64,000 nt of DNA from RGZA01 sp041917755 (GCA_041917755.1 JAYRWY010000013.1:1-64000); one strand, 5' to 3'; positions 1 to 8,516 are shown, numbered from the stretch's first letter. Program-made: numbers and translations. The notes: generated from the sequence alone by a model not told the origin.

Positions 1-566
1 CCAATAATATGAAGGAAGTCTATGATACGGTCATTAAGGTGGCCGATGAAAAAGCCAAACAGCCGCTGCGGCTGCTTAGTTGGAAAGATGTGCATGCTAG
101 TTTTGTGAACGCGCTGCAGGTTGAACGTAACGTGATGTTCCTTATCCTCACGCTCATCATTCTGGTTGCGGCCTTCAACATCATCTCCGGCATGATTATG
201 CTGGTGAAGGACAAGGGCAGGGATATCGCTATTCTACGTACCATGGGTGCAAGCCGTGGGTCGGTCATGCGCATTTTTTTCCTGTCGGGTGCCTCCATCG
301 GTGTAATCGGCACGATTGCTGGAGTATTACTGGGTGTCGGCTTCAGCCTGAATATCGAAAATATCCGCCAGGCTTTACAGGCCCTAACGGGAACAGACCT
401 ATTCTCGGCTGAAATCTACTTCCTGTCGCGTCTGCCATCAAAATTGGACGTATCCGAGGTTATTCAAGTGGTGATCATGGCGCTTAGCCTGTCATTCCTT
501 GCCACGCTCTATCCATCATGGCGCGCGGCGCGCCTCGATCCGGTGGAGGCCCTGAGATATGAATAG
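1..566 (+). CDS. Lipoprotein-releasing ABC transporter permease LolC/LolE, C-terminal part (5' truncated by window edge)
   Basis: This is the inner-membrane permease of the Lol system, which with LolD extracts mature lipoproteins from the inner membrane and passes them to LolA. The reading frame is open from the window edge, so the true start lies upstream. About 187 residues are visible. They hold the C-terminal FtsX-like domain: a short periplasmic end, then three membrane segments, including one that starts near VMFLILTLIILVAAF. A conserved cytoplasmic DKGRDIAILRTMGAS loop follows the first segment, and the protein ends in the family-typical ARLDPVEALRYE tail. The stop overlaps lolD by 8 bases, which implies translational coupling. 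LolC and LolE cannot be separated from this part alone. Confidence 0.93.
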   Translation, partial: NNMKEVYDTVIKVADEKAKQPLRLLSWKDVHASFVNALQVERNVMFLILTLIILVAAFNIISGMIMLVKDKGRDIAILRTMGASRGSVMRIFFLSGASIGVIGTIAGVLLGVGFSLNIENIRQALQALTGTDLFSAEIYFLSRLPSKLDVSEVIQVVIMALSLSFLATLYPSWRAARLDPVEALRYE

Positions 567-1245
567 CCCCATAAGTAATGCTGTCTTGGTTGCCAGAGAT
601 ATCCGCAAAAGCTTCGGCATGGGTGATAACCGCCTTGATGTACTGCGCGGCGTGAATGTTACACTTAATGCTGGCGAAATGGTTGCGCTGGTAGGGCCTT
701 CTGGTTCGGGTAAATCCACCTTGCTGCAAATCATCGGTCTGCTTGATAAAGCCAATGGCGGCGAATTGATTATCGCAGGTGAAACCGTCATTGCCGATAG
801 CGATGACCAGCGCACGGCTTTGCGGAATAAGCGGATTGGTTTTGTCTACCAATTCCATCATTTGTTGCCTGAATTTTCGGCTCTGGAAAATGTTAGCCTG
901 CCGCAGATGATTGCGGGCAAATCCCCGGCCGATGCTGCGGCGCGTTCAAAAGAATTGTTAACAAAAGTGGGGCTGGAACACCGTTTAACCCACCGCCCAT
1001 CCGAGCTATCCGGCGGGGAACAGCAACGCGTTGCTATTGCGCGAGCCCTTGCAAACAAGCCACAACTGTTGATTGCCGATGAACCAACCGGCAACCTTGA
1101 TCACGCTAATTCGATGAAGGTCTTTAACGTTTTGCGCGAAGTCTGCGTTAACGAACAGGTTGCGATTCTCATGGCGACCCATAATCTTGAATTGGCGCAA
1201 CAATTAAACCGTGTTATTGAAATGAAGGACGGCATAATTTCGTAA
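559..1245 (+). CDS. lolD: Lipoprotein-releasing system ATP-binding protein LolD
   Basis: This is the cytoplasmic ATPase that powers lipoprotein release with the LolC/E permease encoded just upstream. The 228-residue length is normal for LolD. Walker A (GPSGSGKST) is at residues 46-54, the ABC signature LSGGEQQR starts at residue 150, and Walker B with the catalytic Glu (LLIADEPTGNLD) starts at residue 170. The MacB/LolD-type sequence around the Q-loop (YQFHHLLPEFSALENV) is also visible. The start ATG lies inside the end of the permease gene, so the two are one operon. LolD and MacB-type ATPases are close relatives. The permease partner and short length favour LolD. Confidence 0.95.
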   Translation: MNSPISNAVLVARDIRKSFGMGDNRLDVLRGVNVTLNAGEMVALVGPSGSGKSTLLQIIGLLDKANGGELIIAGETVIADSDDQRTALRNKRIGFVYQFHHLLPEFSALENVSLPQMIAGKSPADAAARSKELLTKVGLEHRLTHRPSELSGGEQQRVAIARALANKPQLLIADEPTGNLDHANSMKVFNVLREVCVNEQVAILMATHNLELAQQLNRVIEMKDGIIS

Positions 1246-1260
1246 CGCGGTTTTATATCC

Positions 1261-2286
1261 ATGGCTTCAGGCGTGCAAGCGATGACAGGCAATCTATCCC
1301 GCGACGAACAATTACGCGGCAGGCAAAATGTACGCAATGCGCTGCGCAACTTCACCAGTGAATGTCTGGTGTTCTACAATCCCAAAATCAATATCGAGGA
1401 AATGAACGATTTATATGATCGTCCATTGGATATTGTGCTGTTCCATCGCACCAAAGGGCTGATGGGCGTGGCGATTAAAAGCGGTGAAATTGTCGAAGAA
1501 AACGGCACCTTGGTCAGCCAGTATCAGCCATCCAAGCAGTATTACAAAATCATCGACCCGATCAAGCAAGCCAAGAAGGCCATGATTGCATTTCTCGATG
1601 ATTGCGACCCATCGCTAAAGGAATATGTGCCGATTAACGTGGTTGTATTCTATCCCGATACCCATCAATCGGAATTTACTACCCCAAGCCCGATGTTCCT
1701 GTTCGAGGAACATTTGGGCATGCGCGAATTGCAAAGCCATATGCTGGATTTGTTTGTTGAGCCATGGGATACGGACAAAGCCCTTAAATACGCGGCTAAT
1801 GCCACGCGGGTGAAGGAATACCTGAAAAACCACAGTGATAATAACATCGAACGCGTGGAGCGTAAGGAAACCCTGACCAAACTGGGTGTACGCGAAGAAA
1901 AGAAGGCGTATCAATTACCACAAAAGCCAACCCCCGGTGCTGCTAACAAAGCCGCCGCAACAGGGCGTGGTGCGCAACGTGGTCAAGCTCAGGCGAAGAC
2001 CAAAGTATCCCAGCCAAGGCCAAGTAATCAGATGTCAAAAGCAGTGCGGGTTAATCCTGACCTGGCTGCGCCGCCCATTGCGGTGCGTAAGCGTGTGGAC
2101 TTAAGCATCGAGCCGGATAGAGGCGTGTTTGGCTTCCTGCACAACATCGAAGACCGTATTAAAAGCGAAGAACGCGTGGAACTCAGCGGTGGTCAATGGG
2201 GCATGATGATTGCTATTGCCGCCATCATCGTATGCGTGGCTTACTTCATTGGCCGCAATGCTGGCATCATCCTGCATTCCCACTAA
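1261..2286 (+). CDS. NERD-like nuclease-fold domain protein with C-terminal membrane anchor
   Basis: 341 residues. About residues 15-110 resemble the NERD (nuclease-related) domain: an Asp in DRPLDIVLFH, a beta strand with VAIKSGEI where the family usually has E-x-K followed by G-x-I, and a downstream DPIKQAKKAM helix like the family's P-x-x-Q-x. The usual Glu before the Lys is Ala here, so catalysis is doubtful. A linker rich in Ala, Gln, Pro and Lys spans roughly residues 215-285. One membrane segment (MMIAIAAIIVCVAYFIG) lies at the very C-terminus, leaving the domain cytoplasmic. The gene follows lolD by 15 bases and may share its transcript. Starts at 1261 or 1282 are both possible. The NERD assignment is by eye. 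Confidence 0.6.
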   Translation: MASGVQAMTGNLSRDEQLRGRQNVRNALRNFTSECLVFYNPKINIEEMNDLYDRPLDIVLFHRTKGLMGVAIKSGEIVEENGTLVSQYQPSKQYYKIIDPIKQAKKAMIAFLDDCDPSLKEYVPINVVVFYPDTHQSEFTTPSPMFLFEEHLGMRELQSHMLDLFVEPWDTDKALKYAANATRVKEYLKNHSDNNIERVERKETLTKLGVREEKKAYQLPQKPTPGAANKAAATGRGAQRGQAQAKTKVSQPRPSNQMSKAVRVNPDLAAPPIAVRKRVDLSIEPDRGVFGFLHNIEDRIKSEERVELSGGQWGMMIAIAAIIVCVAYFIGRNAGIILHSH

Positions 2287-3651
2287 CTACTTGCTGATAT
2301 GCAAGTTGGATAATGAATCCCCAATCGTCTGGAATGCCTTATGCAGTGTTTCAGAATCCGGTGAACTAAAGAAGTAATCCGGCTTGGTTGCGCATGCCTT
2401 GTAAAGGTTCTCGATATCCCTATCAATCAGGTCATAGAGAATGGTGTAGATGATAATACCTTTTGCTTTCATGGCATTGCATGTGGCAAGGGTACGACGA
2501 TCAAGCTCGTCTACTGCCGCACTACTGCTGGTTGTATTCAGTTTTCCATCGGATAGATACCAATAGCTGGTACGCACGCTGTTGCTCATGGTGTTTTGAC
2601 CGTCGGTCAGCAATACCACCACTTTTTGCATTTTCTCTGTACCATAATCCAGCGGCAGATCATTGGCATTCATGGTGCCACCCCATAGGCCACGCCATTT
2701 TGGTGACAACATGCGCCATGCCCAATCTGCTCCTAAATTGACGTGGGTGTTACCTACGGCAACCATGGAACTGATACCAGCAAGGATATCCATTTTCTGG
2801 TTCGTCATGGGTGTCACTACCTGCGGGCAATTCTTATTCGGGCCGCGTGAAGATGTGATGGTGGCATATCGAATAGGATTATTTCTGGTAATCCATTGGT
2901 TATTGCTGTCGCTTGGCCAATAATATGCGCGCAGCTTGTTTGCAGTCGTGGTGGGTGGCTCATCACCTTGATCAAGGCCATTTGCCTGTGCATCCACACA
3001 ACCACCCCATGTGGTTGGTCCCCAGTTGAAGCTGGTGTTATCCAGCCAGTCGGTATGGCTTCTGCCGATATTGACAGTCTGGCTAAAGGGAACAAGGCCA
3101 ATCCACAAATCGTCTTTAACGACATTACTGTTACCAAACAGAATATTGACTAACTCCGTCGCGGAGTTCTTCAGATTGGTCAGCTTCTGTCCTGCCATCG
3201 AGCCGGTGTTATCCATCGCCAATACCAATTCAAGACCTGTCGATGCTCTAGCAATTTCGGTATGTGCGGCAACGGTCATGGTGTTGATACCTACAATGCC
3301 CATGAAAATGGTAGGGATGGTGGCGCTGGCGGTGATAATTGGCGGCTGGTCTGGTACGTTATTGGTGAATTGCAATGGTGCAATGTTGGCGTCCATATAG
3401 CCTTGCGGGAAATTCACGTTAAAGTAATTCTGTGCAACCAGTTCTACTTGCGTTGGCTCCGCATTCACAATCGAACCCGCCGCCAATGCAGCTGAATCGA
3501 GCGTATCTGATAGCTTGGCCTGCGCCATCTGCGCTCTGGCATAGTCAATTGATGCCCCAACTGATGAAATAACAGCTGTAAAGGCAAGCGCAATAATAGG
3601 GCCAGCGACACCACGTTGGTCACGCAAGAGGGCTTTTAGAAAATGCATCAT
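2287..3651 (-). CDS. TadG-like pilus-associated protein with von Willebrand factor A domain
   Basis: About 454 residues. The N-terminus has a short basic stretch (LLRDQRGVAGP) and one hydrophobic helix typical of TadE/TadG-type Flp pilus proteins. A von Willebrand A domain follows, with the MIDAS motif DNTGSM near residue 150 and a second acidic strand, VVLLTDGQNT. The family supports assembly or surface retention of Tad/Flp pili. The domain is expected in the periplasm or outside the cell. It is the last of three minus-strand genes, 13 bases after the preceding pseudopilin. I chose the third Met (3651) because a GGAG lies 7 bases upstream of it, whereas it would directly abut the Met at 3657. 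Confidence 0.85.
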   Translation of the reverse strand: MMHFLKALLRDQRGVAGPIIALAFTAVISSVGASIDYARAQMAQAKLSDTLDSAALAAGSIVNAEPTQVELVAQNYFNVNFPQGYMDANIAPLQFTNNVPDQPPIITASATIPTIFMGIVGINTMTVAAHTEIARASTGLELVLAMDNTGSMAGQKLTNLKNSATELVNILFGNSNVVKDDLWIGLVPFSQTVNIGRSHTDWLDNTSFNWGPTTWGGCVDAQANGLDQGDEPPTTTANKLRAYYWPSDSNNQWITRNNPIRYATITSSRGPNKNCPQVVTPMTNQKMDILAGISSMVAVGNTHVNLGADWAWRMLSPKWRGLWGGTMNANDLPLDYGTEKMQKVVVLLTDGQNTMSNSVRTSYWYLSDGKLNTTSSSAAVDELDRRTLATCNAMKAKGIIIYTILYDLIDRDIENLYKACATKPDYFFSSPDSETLHKAFQTIGDSLSNLHISK

Positions 3652-3664
3652 GGCCATTCTCCTA

Positions 3665-4234
3665 TTATTGACTTGAAATAACGTCTAACGCGCCCAGACG
3701 CGGTTTATAAAACGCATATTTGTATAAATTGGGATTGCTGCCGTTAAACATATTGGTCACCAGATTTTCATGCGCGTAGTAAATTTCGGCAATAATCACA
3801 GTTTCCTTTTCATTCAGGATAAATCCTTCCGGCAGCGGGCTGGCAAAGCCTGGCCCACCAAAATTGCTATGGGTATTTTGTAATGTCCCGCCACCTTCAT
3901 ATTGCCACGCAACTTTCGGCGTATCATTGGGTTCGCGGTGTACGGCGGTAATAATCACATGGCCACGTTCATTGAATGGAAACGGTTTCATGATTTCACT
4001 GGTCGCAGAAAGGATGTTGTCCAGCTCGGCTACTGTAATGGCTTCGCCTTGGGCTACCACGTCGGCAACGGTGTGTGCCATTTTCTCGGTGCGTTCATTT
4101 ATCAGCACAAAGTTTGAAATCTCAACCACGCCCAAAAACAACGTCATCATCATGGGCAGAACAATCGCAAGTTCAATCGCGGCAACACCGCGATTATCCT
4201 TTATAAAGCGACTGAAAAAATGGCGTTTTGTCAT
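3665..4234 (-). CDS. TadE/TadF-like minor pseudopilin
   Basis: 189 residues. A short basic leader ends in NRG and is followed by VAAIELAIVLPMM, the prepilin-peptidase site seen in TadE/TadF proteins: cleavage after Gly, with the conserved Glu at position +5. One hydrophobic helix follows and then a periplasmic domain without recognisable motifs. TadE and TadF are minor pseudopilins of Tad tight-adherence (Flp) pili and are processed by TadV. The gene sits between the other two TadE/G genes with only 3 bases from the preceding stop, so it belongs to the same transcript. No other tad genes (cpaB-F, tadA-C) are in the window. They must be encoded elsewhere. Confidence 0.85.
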   Translation of the reverse strand: MTKRHFFSRFIKDNRGVAAIELAIVLPMMMTLFLGVVEISNFVLINERTEKMAHTVADVVAQGEAITVAELDNILSATSEIMKPFPFNERGHVIITAVHREPNDTPKVAWQYEGGGTLQNTHSNFGGPGFASPLPEGFILNEKETVIIAEIYYAHENLVTNMFNGSNPNLYKYAFYKPRLGALDVISSQ

Positions 4235-4237
4235 AGC

Positions 4238-4858
4238 TCAACCATAAGGTTCGTTGCGCACTACAATGTGCGATGTCAGGTTAATCAGGCCGTCATTGGC
4301 CAATATCTCGCTCAGGAACGGGGTCATGACTTGCCAAGGATAGGAAATTTCATAGACAACAATTTCGCCTGCCACACCCAGACCGGTGGTGCCCATATCG
4401 CTATCCCACCCGCCATTGGCATTCACATCGGTATAGCTCTCGCCAGCATCATATTGGCCGTTGCTGTTGCGATCGACATAAGGCTCGGCCTTGCCAATAT
4501 CGCCAAAAGCTTTGTACACGCGGGTTACAATTTGAATTTTTGCAGGATCAAGGAAACCGGATAAACGTGAATTGATGCTATTCCGTATGGTTTGCTCGCG
4601 CGATACATTCGCTTCCACATATCCGGTTTTACCGGTGCGCGTACCGGTGTTGGCGGCGTTTTCCAATACGTTTGCGGCCATGAAGACCATCGAAAATTCA
4701 ATAATACCGAAAATGAAGAAGAGGAGGATGGGGAGCACAAACGCAAATTCGACAGCAGTAATACCGCTGTCGTTTTTTCTGAAACGAGATAATAGGTTGC
4801 CTTTTACACGTTGTGCTGTCGGCGTCATATTCCGGTCTGTGTGGTTGTGAATGCACAT
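4238..4858 (-). CDS. TadE-like pseudopilin with two predicted calcium-binding loops
   Basis: 206 residues and first gene of the tad cluster. Near residue 30 the leader reads RFRKNDSG followed by ITAVEFAFVLPILLFF, a TadV-type prepilin-peptidase site plus membrane helix. The middle of the periplasmic part contains two consecutive acidic loops, DRNSNGQYDAGE and DVNANGGWDSD. They match the D-x-N-x-N-G-x-x-D pattern of dockerin/EF-hand-like calcium sites. Such loops may stabilise the pseudopilin outside the cell, which is inference. A CtrA-type box lies 128 bases upstream. The start could also be the Met at 4828, since neither candidate has a strong ribosome-binding site. Confidence 0.85.
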   Translation of the reverse strand: MCIHNHTDRNMTPTAQRVKGNLLSRFRKNDSGITAVEFAFVLPILLFFIFGIIEFSMVFMAANVLENAANTGTRTGKTGYVEANVSREQTIRNSINSRLSGFLDPAKIQIVTRVYKAFGDIGKAEPYVDRNSNGQYDAGESYTDVNANGGWDSDMGTTGLGVAGEIVVYEISYPWQVMTPFLSEILANDGLINLTSHIVVRNEPYG

Positions 4859-4922
4859 ACCATATCAGCCGCGCGCTTAAGGTTTGTTTAGGAAATAGGT
4901 GGATTTTTCCTAGATTTTACAT

Positions 4923-4950
4923 GGTTTTACTTCCAAAATCGAAGTAAACC
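4923..4950. repeat. Inverted repeat between tad cluster and CtrA box
   Basis: GGTTTTACTTC and GAAGTAAACC form a 10-pair stem with one bulged T and a 7-base loop. It lies 65 bases upstream of the first tad gene, so it could fold in the 5' untranslated RNA or be a protein-binding dyad. No T-run follows on either strand, so a terminator is unlikely. Confidence 0.4.
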
Positions 4951-4985
4951 GACCATGCATCAATAGGATAACAATCGTATTATGC

Positions 4986-5000
4986 TTAAAGGGGAATTAA
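4986..5000 (-). promoter_or_regulatory. CtrA-type binding box upstream of the tad pilin genes
   Basis: The sequence is TTAA-AGGGGAA-TTAA followed by CC, an exact match to the alphaproteobacterial CtrA consensus TTAA-N7-TTAA(C). It lies between the ldtR terminator and the first tad gene, 128 bases upstream of that gene. In Caulobacter, CtrA controls pilus genes such as pilA, so regulation of this tad cluster is a reasonable inference. Confidence 0.6.
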
Positions 5001-5004
5001 CCGC

Positions 5005-5035
5005 AAAAAATACTAAAGCTAAATGCTTAGTATTT
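5005..5035 (-). terminator. Rho-independent terminator of the ldtR-like gene
   Basis: A 9-base perfect inverted repeat (AAATACTAA at 5008-5016, TTAGTATTT at 5027-5035) with a 10-base loop overlaps the stop codon of the regulator gene. On the minus strand it runs into six consecutive T residues. The stem is AT-rich. Confidence 0.6.
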
Positions 5036-5473
5036 CATCAGTGATGTCCAGAAACGTTCCAACTTGCGCAGCAAATCATTGAGCGGTGCAAGATCCGTAT
5101 CGGCCAGAGTCGCTGGGCTAAGGGATGCGATTTGCTTGTCGAATTGTTCCTTCAACATTTTATGAAGAACCAATCCTTTTTCAGAAAGCTTCACACGAAT
5201 GGAACGTTTATCGTGCGGCGATTTTTCCTGAATGATGTAATTGTTTTCCGTCATTTTCTTGACGTTGTATGACACGTTGGAGCCAAGGTAGTAACCGCGC
5301 ACGGTCAATTCACCCACGGTCATTTCATCTTCGCCAATGTTGAACAGGATAAGCGCCTGGACGTTATTGATGTCCTGAATATTGCGGCGATCAAGGTCGA
5401 TTTTCACCACTTCAAGGTAGTAGCGGTGAAGACGTTCAATAAGCAGAACGGTGTCGAGATACGAGTGACGCAA
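5027..5473 (-). CDS. MarR-family transcriptional regulator, LdtR-like
   Basis: 148 residues with the winged helix-turn-helix layout of MarR proteins. An N-terminal dimerisation helix (TVLLIERLHRYYLEVVK) is followed by a recognition region containing VRGYYLGSNVSYNVKKM and a wing, SPHDKRSIRVKLSEKG. The YYLGSNVSYN recognition helix is characteristic of the alphaproteobacterial LdtR group, known in Liberibacter and rhizobia as regulators of L,D-transpeptidase and envelope stress genes. No transpeptidase gene is adjacent, so the target here is unknown. It ends in its own terminator and is probably monocistronic. Confidence 0.85.
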   Translation of the reverse strand: MRHSYLDTVLLIERLHRYYLEVVKIDLDRRNIQDINNVQALILFNIGEDEMTVGELTVRGYYLGSNVSYNVKKMTENNYIIQEKSPHDKRSIRVKLSEKGLVLHKMLKEQFDKQIASLSPATLADTDLAPLNDLLRKLERFWTSLMKY

Positions 5474-5722
5474 GGCAGAACTCCTGAAATTGGGTCTAGT
5501 CTTAGGGTGACGAAAGGACGGTTCAAGAAGAGAAACAACTTGATAATTACGTGTCTAAACAGAATATTAGAATCGTCCTTACCAATTCGTTAATAATATC
5601 AGGACAATATAAAGTTACAAGAACGGCCAGCGAGCCTTTAAAAGAGGATTGCAAAGCCTTCATATCAACACTAAAAACTAGCGTTACGTAGTACCAATGA
5701 ATATCTAGATAACCCAAAAGTT

Positions 5723-5797
5723 GCCGGTTTAGCTCAGCGGTAGAGCAGCGGTTTTGTAAACCGAAGGTCGGGAGTTCAATCCTCTTAACCGGCACCA
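5723..5797 (+). tRNA. tRNA-Thr (anticodon UGU)
   Basis: 75 bases including an encoded CCA. The acceptor stem GCCGGTT pairs with AACCGGC, the D arm is GCTC/GAGC, the anticodon loop TTTGTAA has TGT at 5755-5757, and the T loop is TTCAATC. The T stem carries two G-U pairs and the first anticodon-stem pair is a G/A mismatch. It decodes ACA. The start of pyk lies 77 bases downstream. Confidence 0.95.
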
Positions 5798-5874
5798 TTT
5801 TCCCTAGTACTATTTTCCAGTACTATTTTTTGATTATTCATCCCTGCGCACGCTCATACCGGAGCCTATTGTTC

Positions 5875-7308
5875 ATGTCCCTTGTCAAACGCACCCGTCG
5901 CCCTAGCCAGACAAAAATTGTCGCGACCCTAGGCCCTGCAAGTTCATCGTATGAAAAAATCAAAGCGTTATTTGATGCGGGCGCCGATGTGTTCCGTTTG
6001 AATTTTAGCCACGGCGCGCATGATGATCACCGTGAACGCTACAACTTACTTCGCAAGCTAGAAAAAGAATTCGAACATCCCATTTCCATTCTTGCTGATT
6101 TGCAAGGCCCCAAATTGCGCGTGGGCACATTCAAAAATTCCAAGATTGAATTAAAAGCAGGCCAGGCCTTCCGTCTGGATATGTCAACCGAACCCGGTGA
6201 TGAAACCCGTGTTCATCTTCCGCATCCTGAAATTTTTGCAGCGATTAAAGAGGGTGCGGATTTGCTTATGGATGACGGTAAGGTTCGTTTGCGCGTCACC
6301 AAGCACGGCAAAGATTATGCCGATACAGTTGTTATTGCCGGTACTGCATTATCCGACCGTAAAGGCGTGAATGTGCCATCGGTTGTGCTGCCGCTTTCGG
6401 CGCTCACCGAAAAAGACCACAAGGATTTGGCCGTTGCGCTTGAATTGGGCGTGGATTGGGTCGCGTTATCCTTTGTGCAACGTGCTGAAGACGTTGAAGA
6501 AACCAAGAAAATTATTGCAGGCAGAGCAGGGCTGGTCGCCAAGATTGAAAAGCCATCTGCAGTACAAGAACTCAAAAAGATTATTGAAGCCGCTGATGGT
6601 TTGATGGTGGCGCGCGGTGATTTGGGCGTAGAAATGCCACTCGAAGATGTGCCGGGCATTCAAAAACGTATTATTGCCAAGGCACGTAGTGCAGGTAAGC
6701 CAGTTATTGTTGCAACTCAAATGCTGGAATCCATGATTAGCGCGCCAACGCCAACGCGCGCCGAAACTTCCGACGTGGCGACTGCCGTGTATGATGGCGC
6801 AGACGCCGTGATGTTATCGGCTGAAACTGCCAGTGGTGCTTACCCGTTTGAAGCAGTCACGATGATGGACCGTATTATTTCCCGCGTGGAGGAAGATAAA
6901 TTCTACCGCTCGCAAATCTCCAACTACCATCCATCCTTGGAACAAAACACATCCGATGCAATCACGGCTGCCGCACGCCAAGTGGCTGAAACAGTGGGCG
7001 CGGTGGCGATTGTCACTTACACAACATCTGGCTCTACAACCCTGCGTGCTGCGCGCGAACGCCCGGCAGTGCCCATTATCTGTTTGACCTCAAAAATTCA
7101 AACCGCACGCCGTTTGGTGCTGTCATATGGGGTTTACCCTATTTATGGGCTTGATGCGAAAACCTTCCAAGAAATGGTGTTGTATGCGTGTGACCACGCA
7201 CAAAAGCATCAATTGGCCAAGAAGGGCGACAAACTGGTGATTACCGCTGGCGTGCCCTTTGGCACACCGGGCAGCACCAATATTCTGCGTATTGCTGAAA
7301 TCACCTAG
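5875..7308 (+). CDS. pyk: Pyruvate kinase
   Basis: Catalyses phosphoenolpyruvate + ADP to pyruvate + ATP, the last step of glycolysis, in the cytoplasm. 477 residues, the usual length. Visible motifs are TKIVATLGPAS at the N-terminus, FRLNFSHG, the active-site strand VAKIEKPSAV with the catalytic Lys, ARGDLGVEMP and ATQMLESM, followed by a normal C-terminal allosteric domain. An upstream TTG at 5830 would add 15 residues. I chose ATG 5875 because GGAG at 5861-5864 precedes it at good spacing and the encoded start (MSLVKRTRRPSQTKI) matches family starts. It follows tRNA-Thr and is convergent with the DUF2336 gene. Confidence 0.96.
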   Translation: MSLVKRTRRPSQTKIVATLGPASSSYEKIKALFDAGADVFRLNFSHGAHDDHRERYNLLRKLEKEFEHPISILADLQGPKLRVGTFKNSKIELKAGQAFRLDMSTEPGDETRVHLPHPEIFAAIKEGADLLMDDGKVRLRVTKHGKDYADTVVIAGTALSDRKGVNVPSVVLPLSALTEKDHKDLAVALELGVDWVALSFVQRAEDVEETKKIIAGRAGLVAKIEKPSAVQELKKIIEAADGLMVARGDLGVEMPLEDVPGIQKRIIAKARSAGKPVIVATQMLESMISAPTPTRAETSDVATAVYDGADAVMLSAETASGAYPFEAVTMMDRIISRVEEDKFYRSQISNYHPSLEQNTSDAITAAARQVAETVGAVAIVTYTTSGSTTLRAARERPAVPIICLTSKIQTARRLVLSYGVYPIYGLDAKTFQEMVLYACDHAQKHQLAKKGDKLVITAGVPFGTPGSTNILRIAEIT

Positions 7309-7391
7309 TCACTGAATGTAACGAACCGAGAATGCGATGAAGCCAAGCGCAAGCGTGGCTGTAATCGGCGTATCTGTGATGTATTGAAGGA

Positions 7392-8516
7392 TTAGTGAAT
7401 GGCTTGCTTCATACGGCTGAGCAAGTAACTTGGATCTTTCTTCCAGGTTTCTACCAGGGTCTTGGCCGTATTCACATCAAGCTTGTCGAATGCAGCAAGG
7501 GCAGAGGACAATTCTTTGGGGTTCACAATTTGCTCGCCTGGGCGTGCGCCGCGGCTCAGCAAGAAAATGGATACGAAGCTTGGCTTGTCTACTTCAATGG
7601 CTTTGCACAAAACCGATACAGAACGGCCGCCATCTTCTGATACCATCATATCAACCAGCGATACATCAAGGCCGGTCTTCATACTCAGCATGATGTCAAA
7701 CAACTTAAAGAAGCCCATGCGCAGGGATTGGATCATCACGCGTGGATTAATCGCTTCGCGTTCTTCAAACCATTCGGCAACCTTTTGCATGGCAAGGTTG
7801 TCATTGCGGTCATTTTCCATGCTGGAGAGCAGGTCATTGACGGAATTTTCAAGTGCCTGATCCACCTGGCCGGCGGTAATACCAAAGCGTGCAACAATGG
7901 TGCGGCGTAATTCTGCGCCAACCCACCAGTATAATTGCTTGCCCATATCTGCGGTGAGCTCAGGGCGATTAGTCAATGGTTCGTGCAATTTTTTGCCAAA
8001 GCGTGCAGCTTCGATCATCACATGTAATGTGCGTTGCGAAAGTTTTGCGCCAAGGTTGCTGGCAACGGCGGCCATTACGTCGACATCGCCGGTGGCAACC
8101 AATGCATCCACCACGGCTTCACTAATGGTGGTGCGTTCGCCAATGGAAAGGGCATGGTCTACGCCGCGTGCTTCAACAACGAAAATCAGATCTTCGTCTT
8201 TAAGACGTGCGCTATTCACAAGGATAGGTTTTGCCACATCCGAACTTGCATCGCATGCAAGGTTCAGTAATACGCGGTGTGGAACATTCGCCGAAAGGGA
8301 TAGACGCTGCGAAAGCATCTGTTTGACTTGCACACTGGTATTACCCACTAGCTCATCAATGATTTCGTTGACCAGAATTTGTTCACGATCGCTCAACGCG
8401 TTATCGGAAAGGAAGATATCAGCCAGAATGCCAGCCAGCTTGACGCGGCTTGGTTCAGAACGCTCTCTGGCGAGATTGAAGATCTCAGGTAATTTTTCGC
8501 CGATTGTTACGTTCAT
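7392..8516 (-). CDS. DUF2336 domain protein
   Basis: 374 residues, predicted soluble and nearly all alpha-helical. The arrangement of HEAT-like helices, with segments such as LAGILADIFLSDNALSDREQILVNEI split across helices and a YWWVGAELRRTIVARFGI-type motif in the second half, matches the alphaproteobacterial DUF2336 family. The family's function is unknown. Some members sit near regulators of motility or envelope functions. It is convergent with pyk, and its own upstream region is the AT-rich 371-base interval shared with hemC. No catalytic residues can be identified. Confidence 0.8.
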   Translation of the reverse strand: MNVTIGEKLPEIFNLARERSEPSRVKLAGILADIFLSDNALSDREQILVNEIIDELVGNTSVQVKQMLSQRLSLSANVPHRVLLNLACDASSDVAKPILVNSARLKDEDLIFVVEARGVDHALSIGERTTISEAVVDALVATGDVDVMAAVASNLGAKLSQRTLHVMIEAARFGKKLHEPLTNRPELTADMGKQLYWWVGAELRRTIVARFGITAGQVDQALENSVNDLLSSMENDRNDNLAMQKVAEWFEEREAINPRVMIQSLRMGFFKLFDIMLSMKTGLDVSLVDMMVSEDGGRSVSVLCKAIEVDKPSFVSIFLLSRGARPGEQIVNPKELSSALAAFDKLDVNTAKTLVETWKKDPSYLLSRMKQAIH

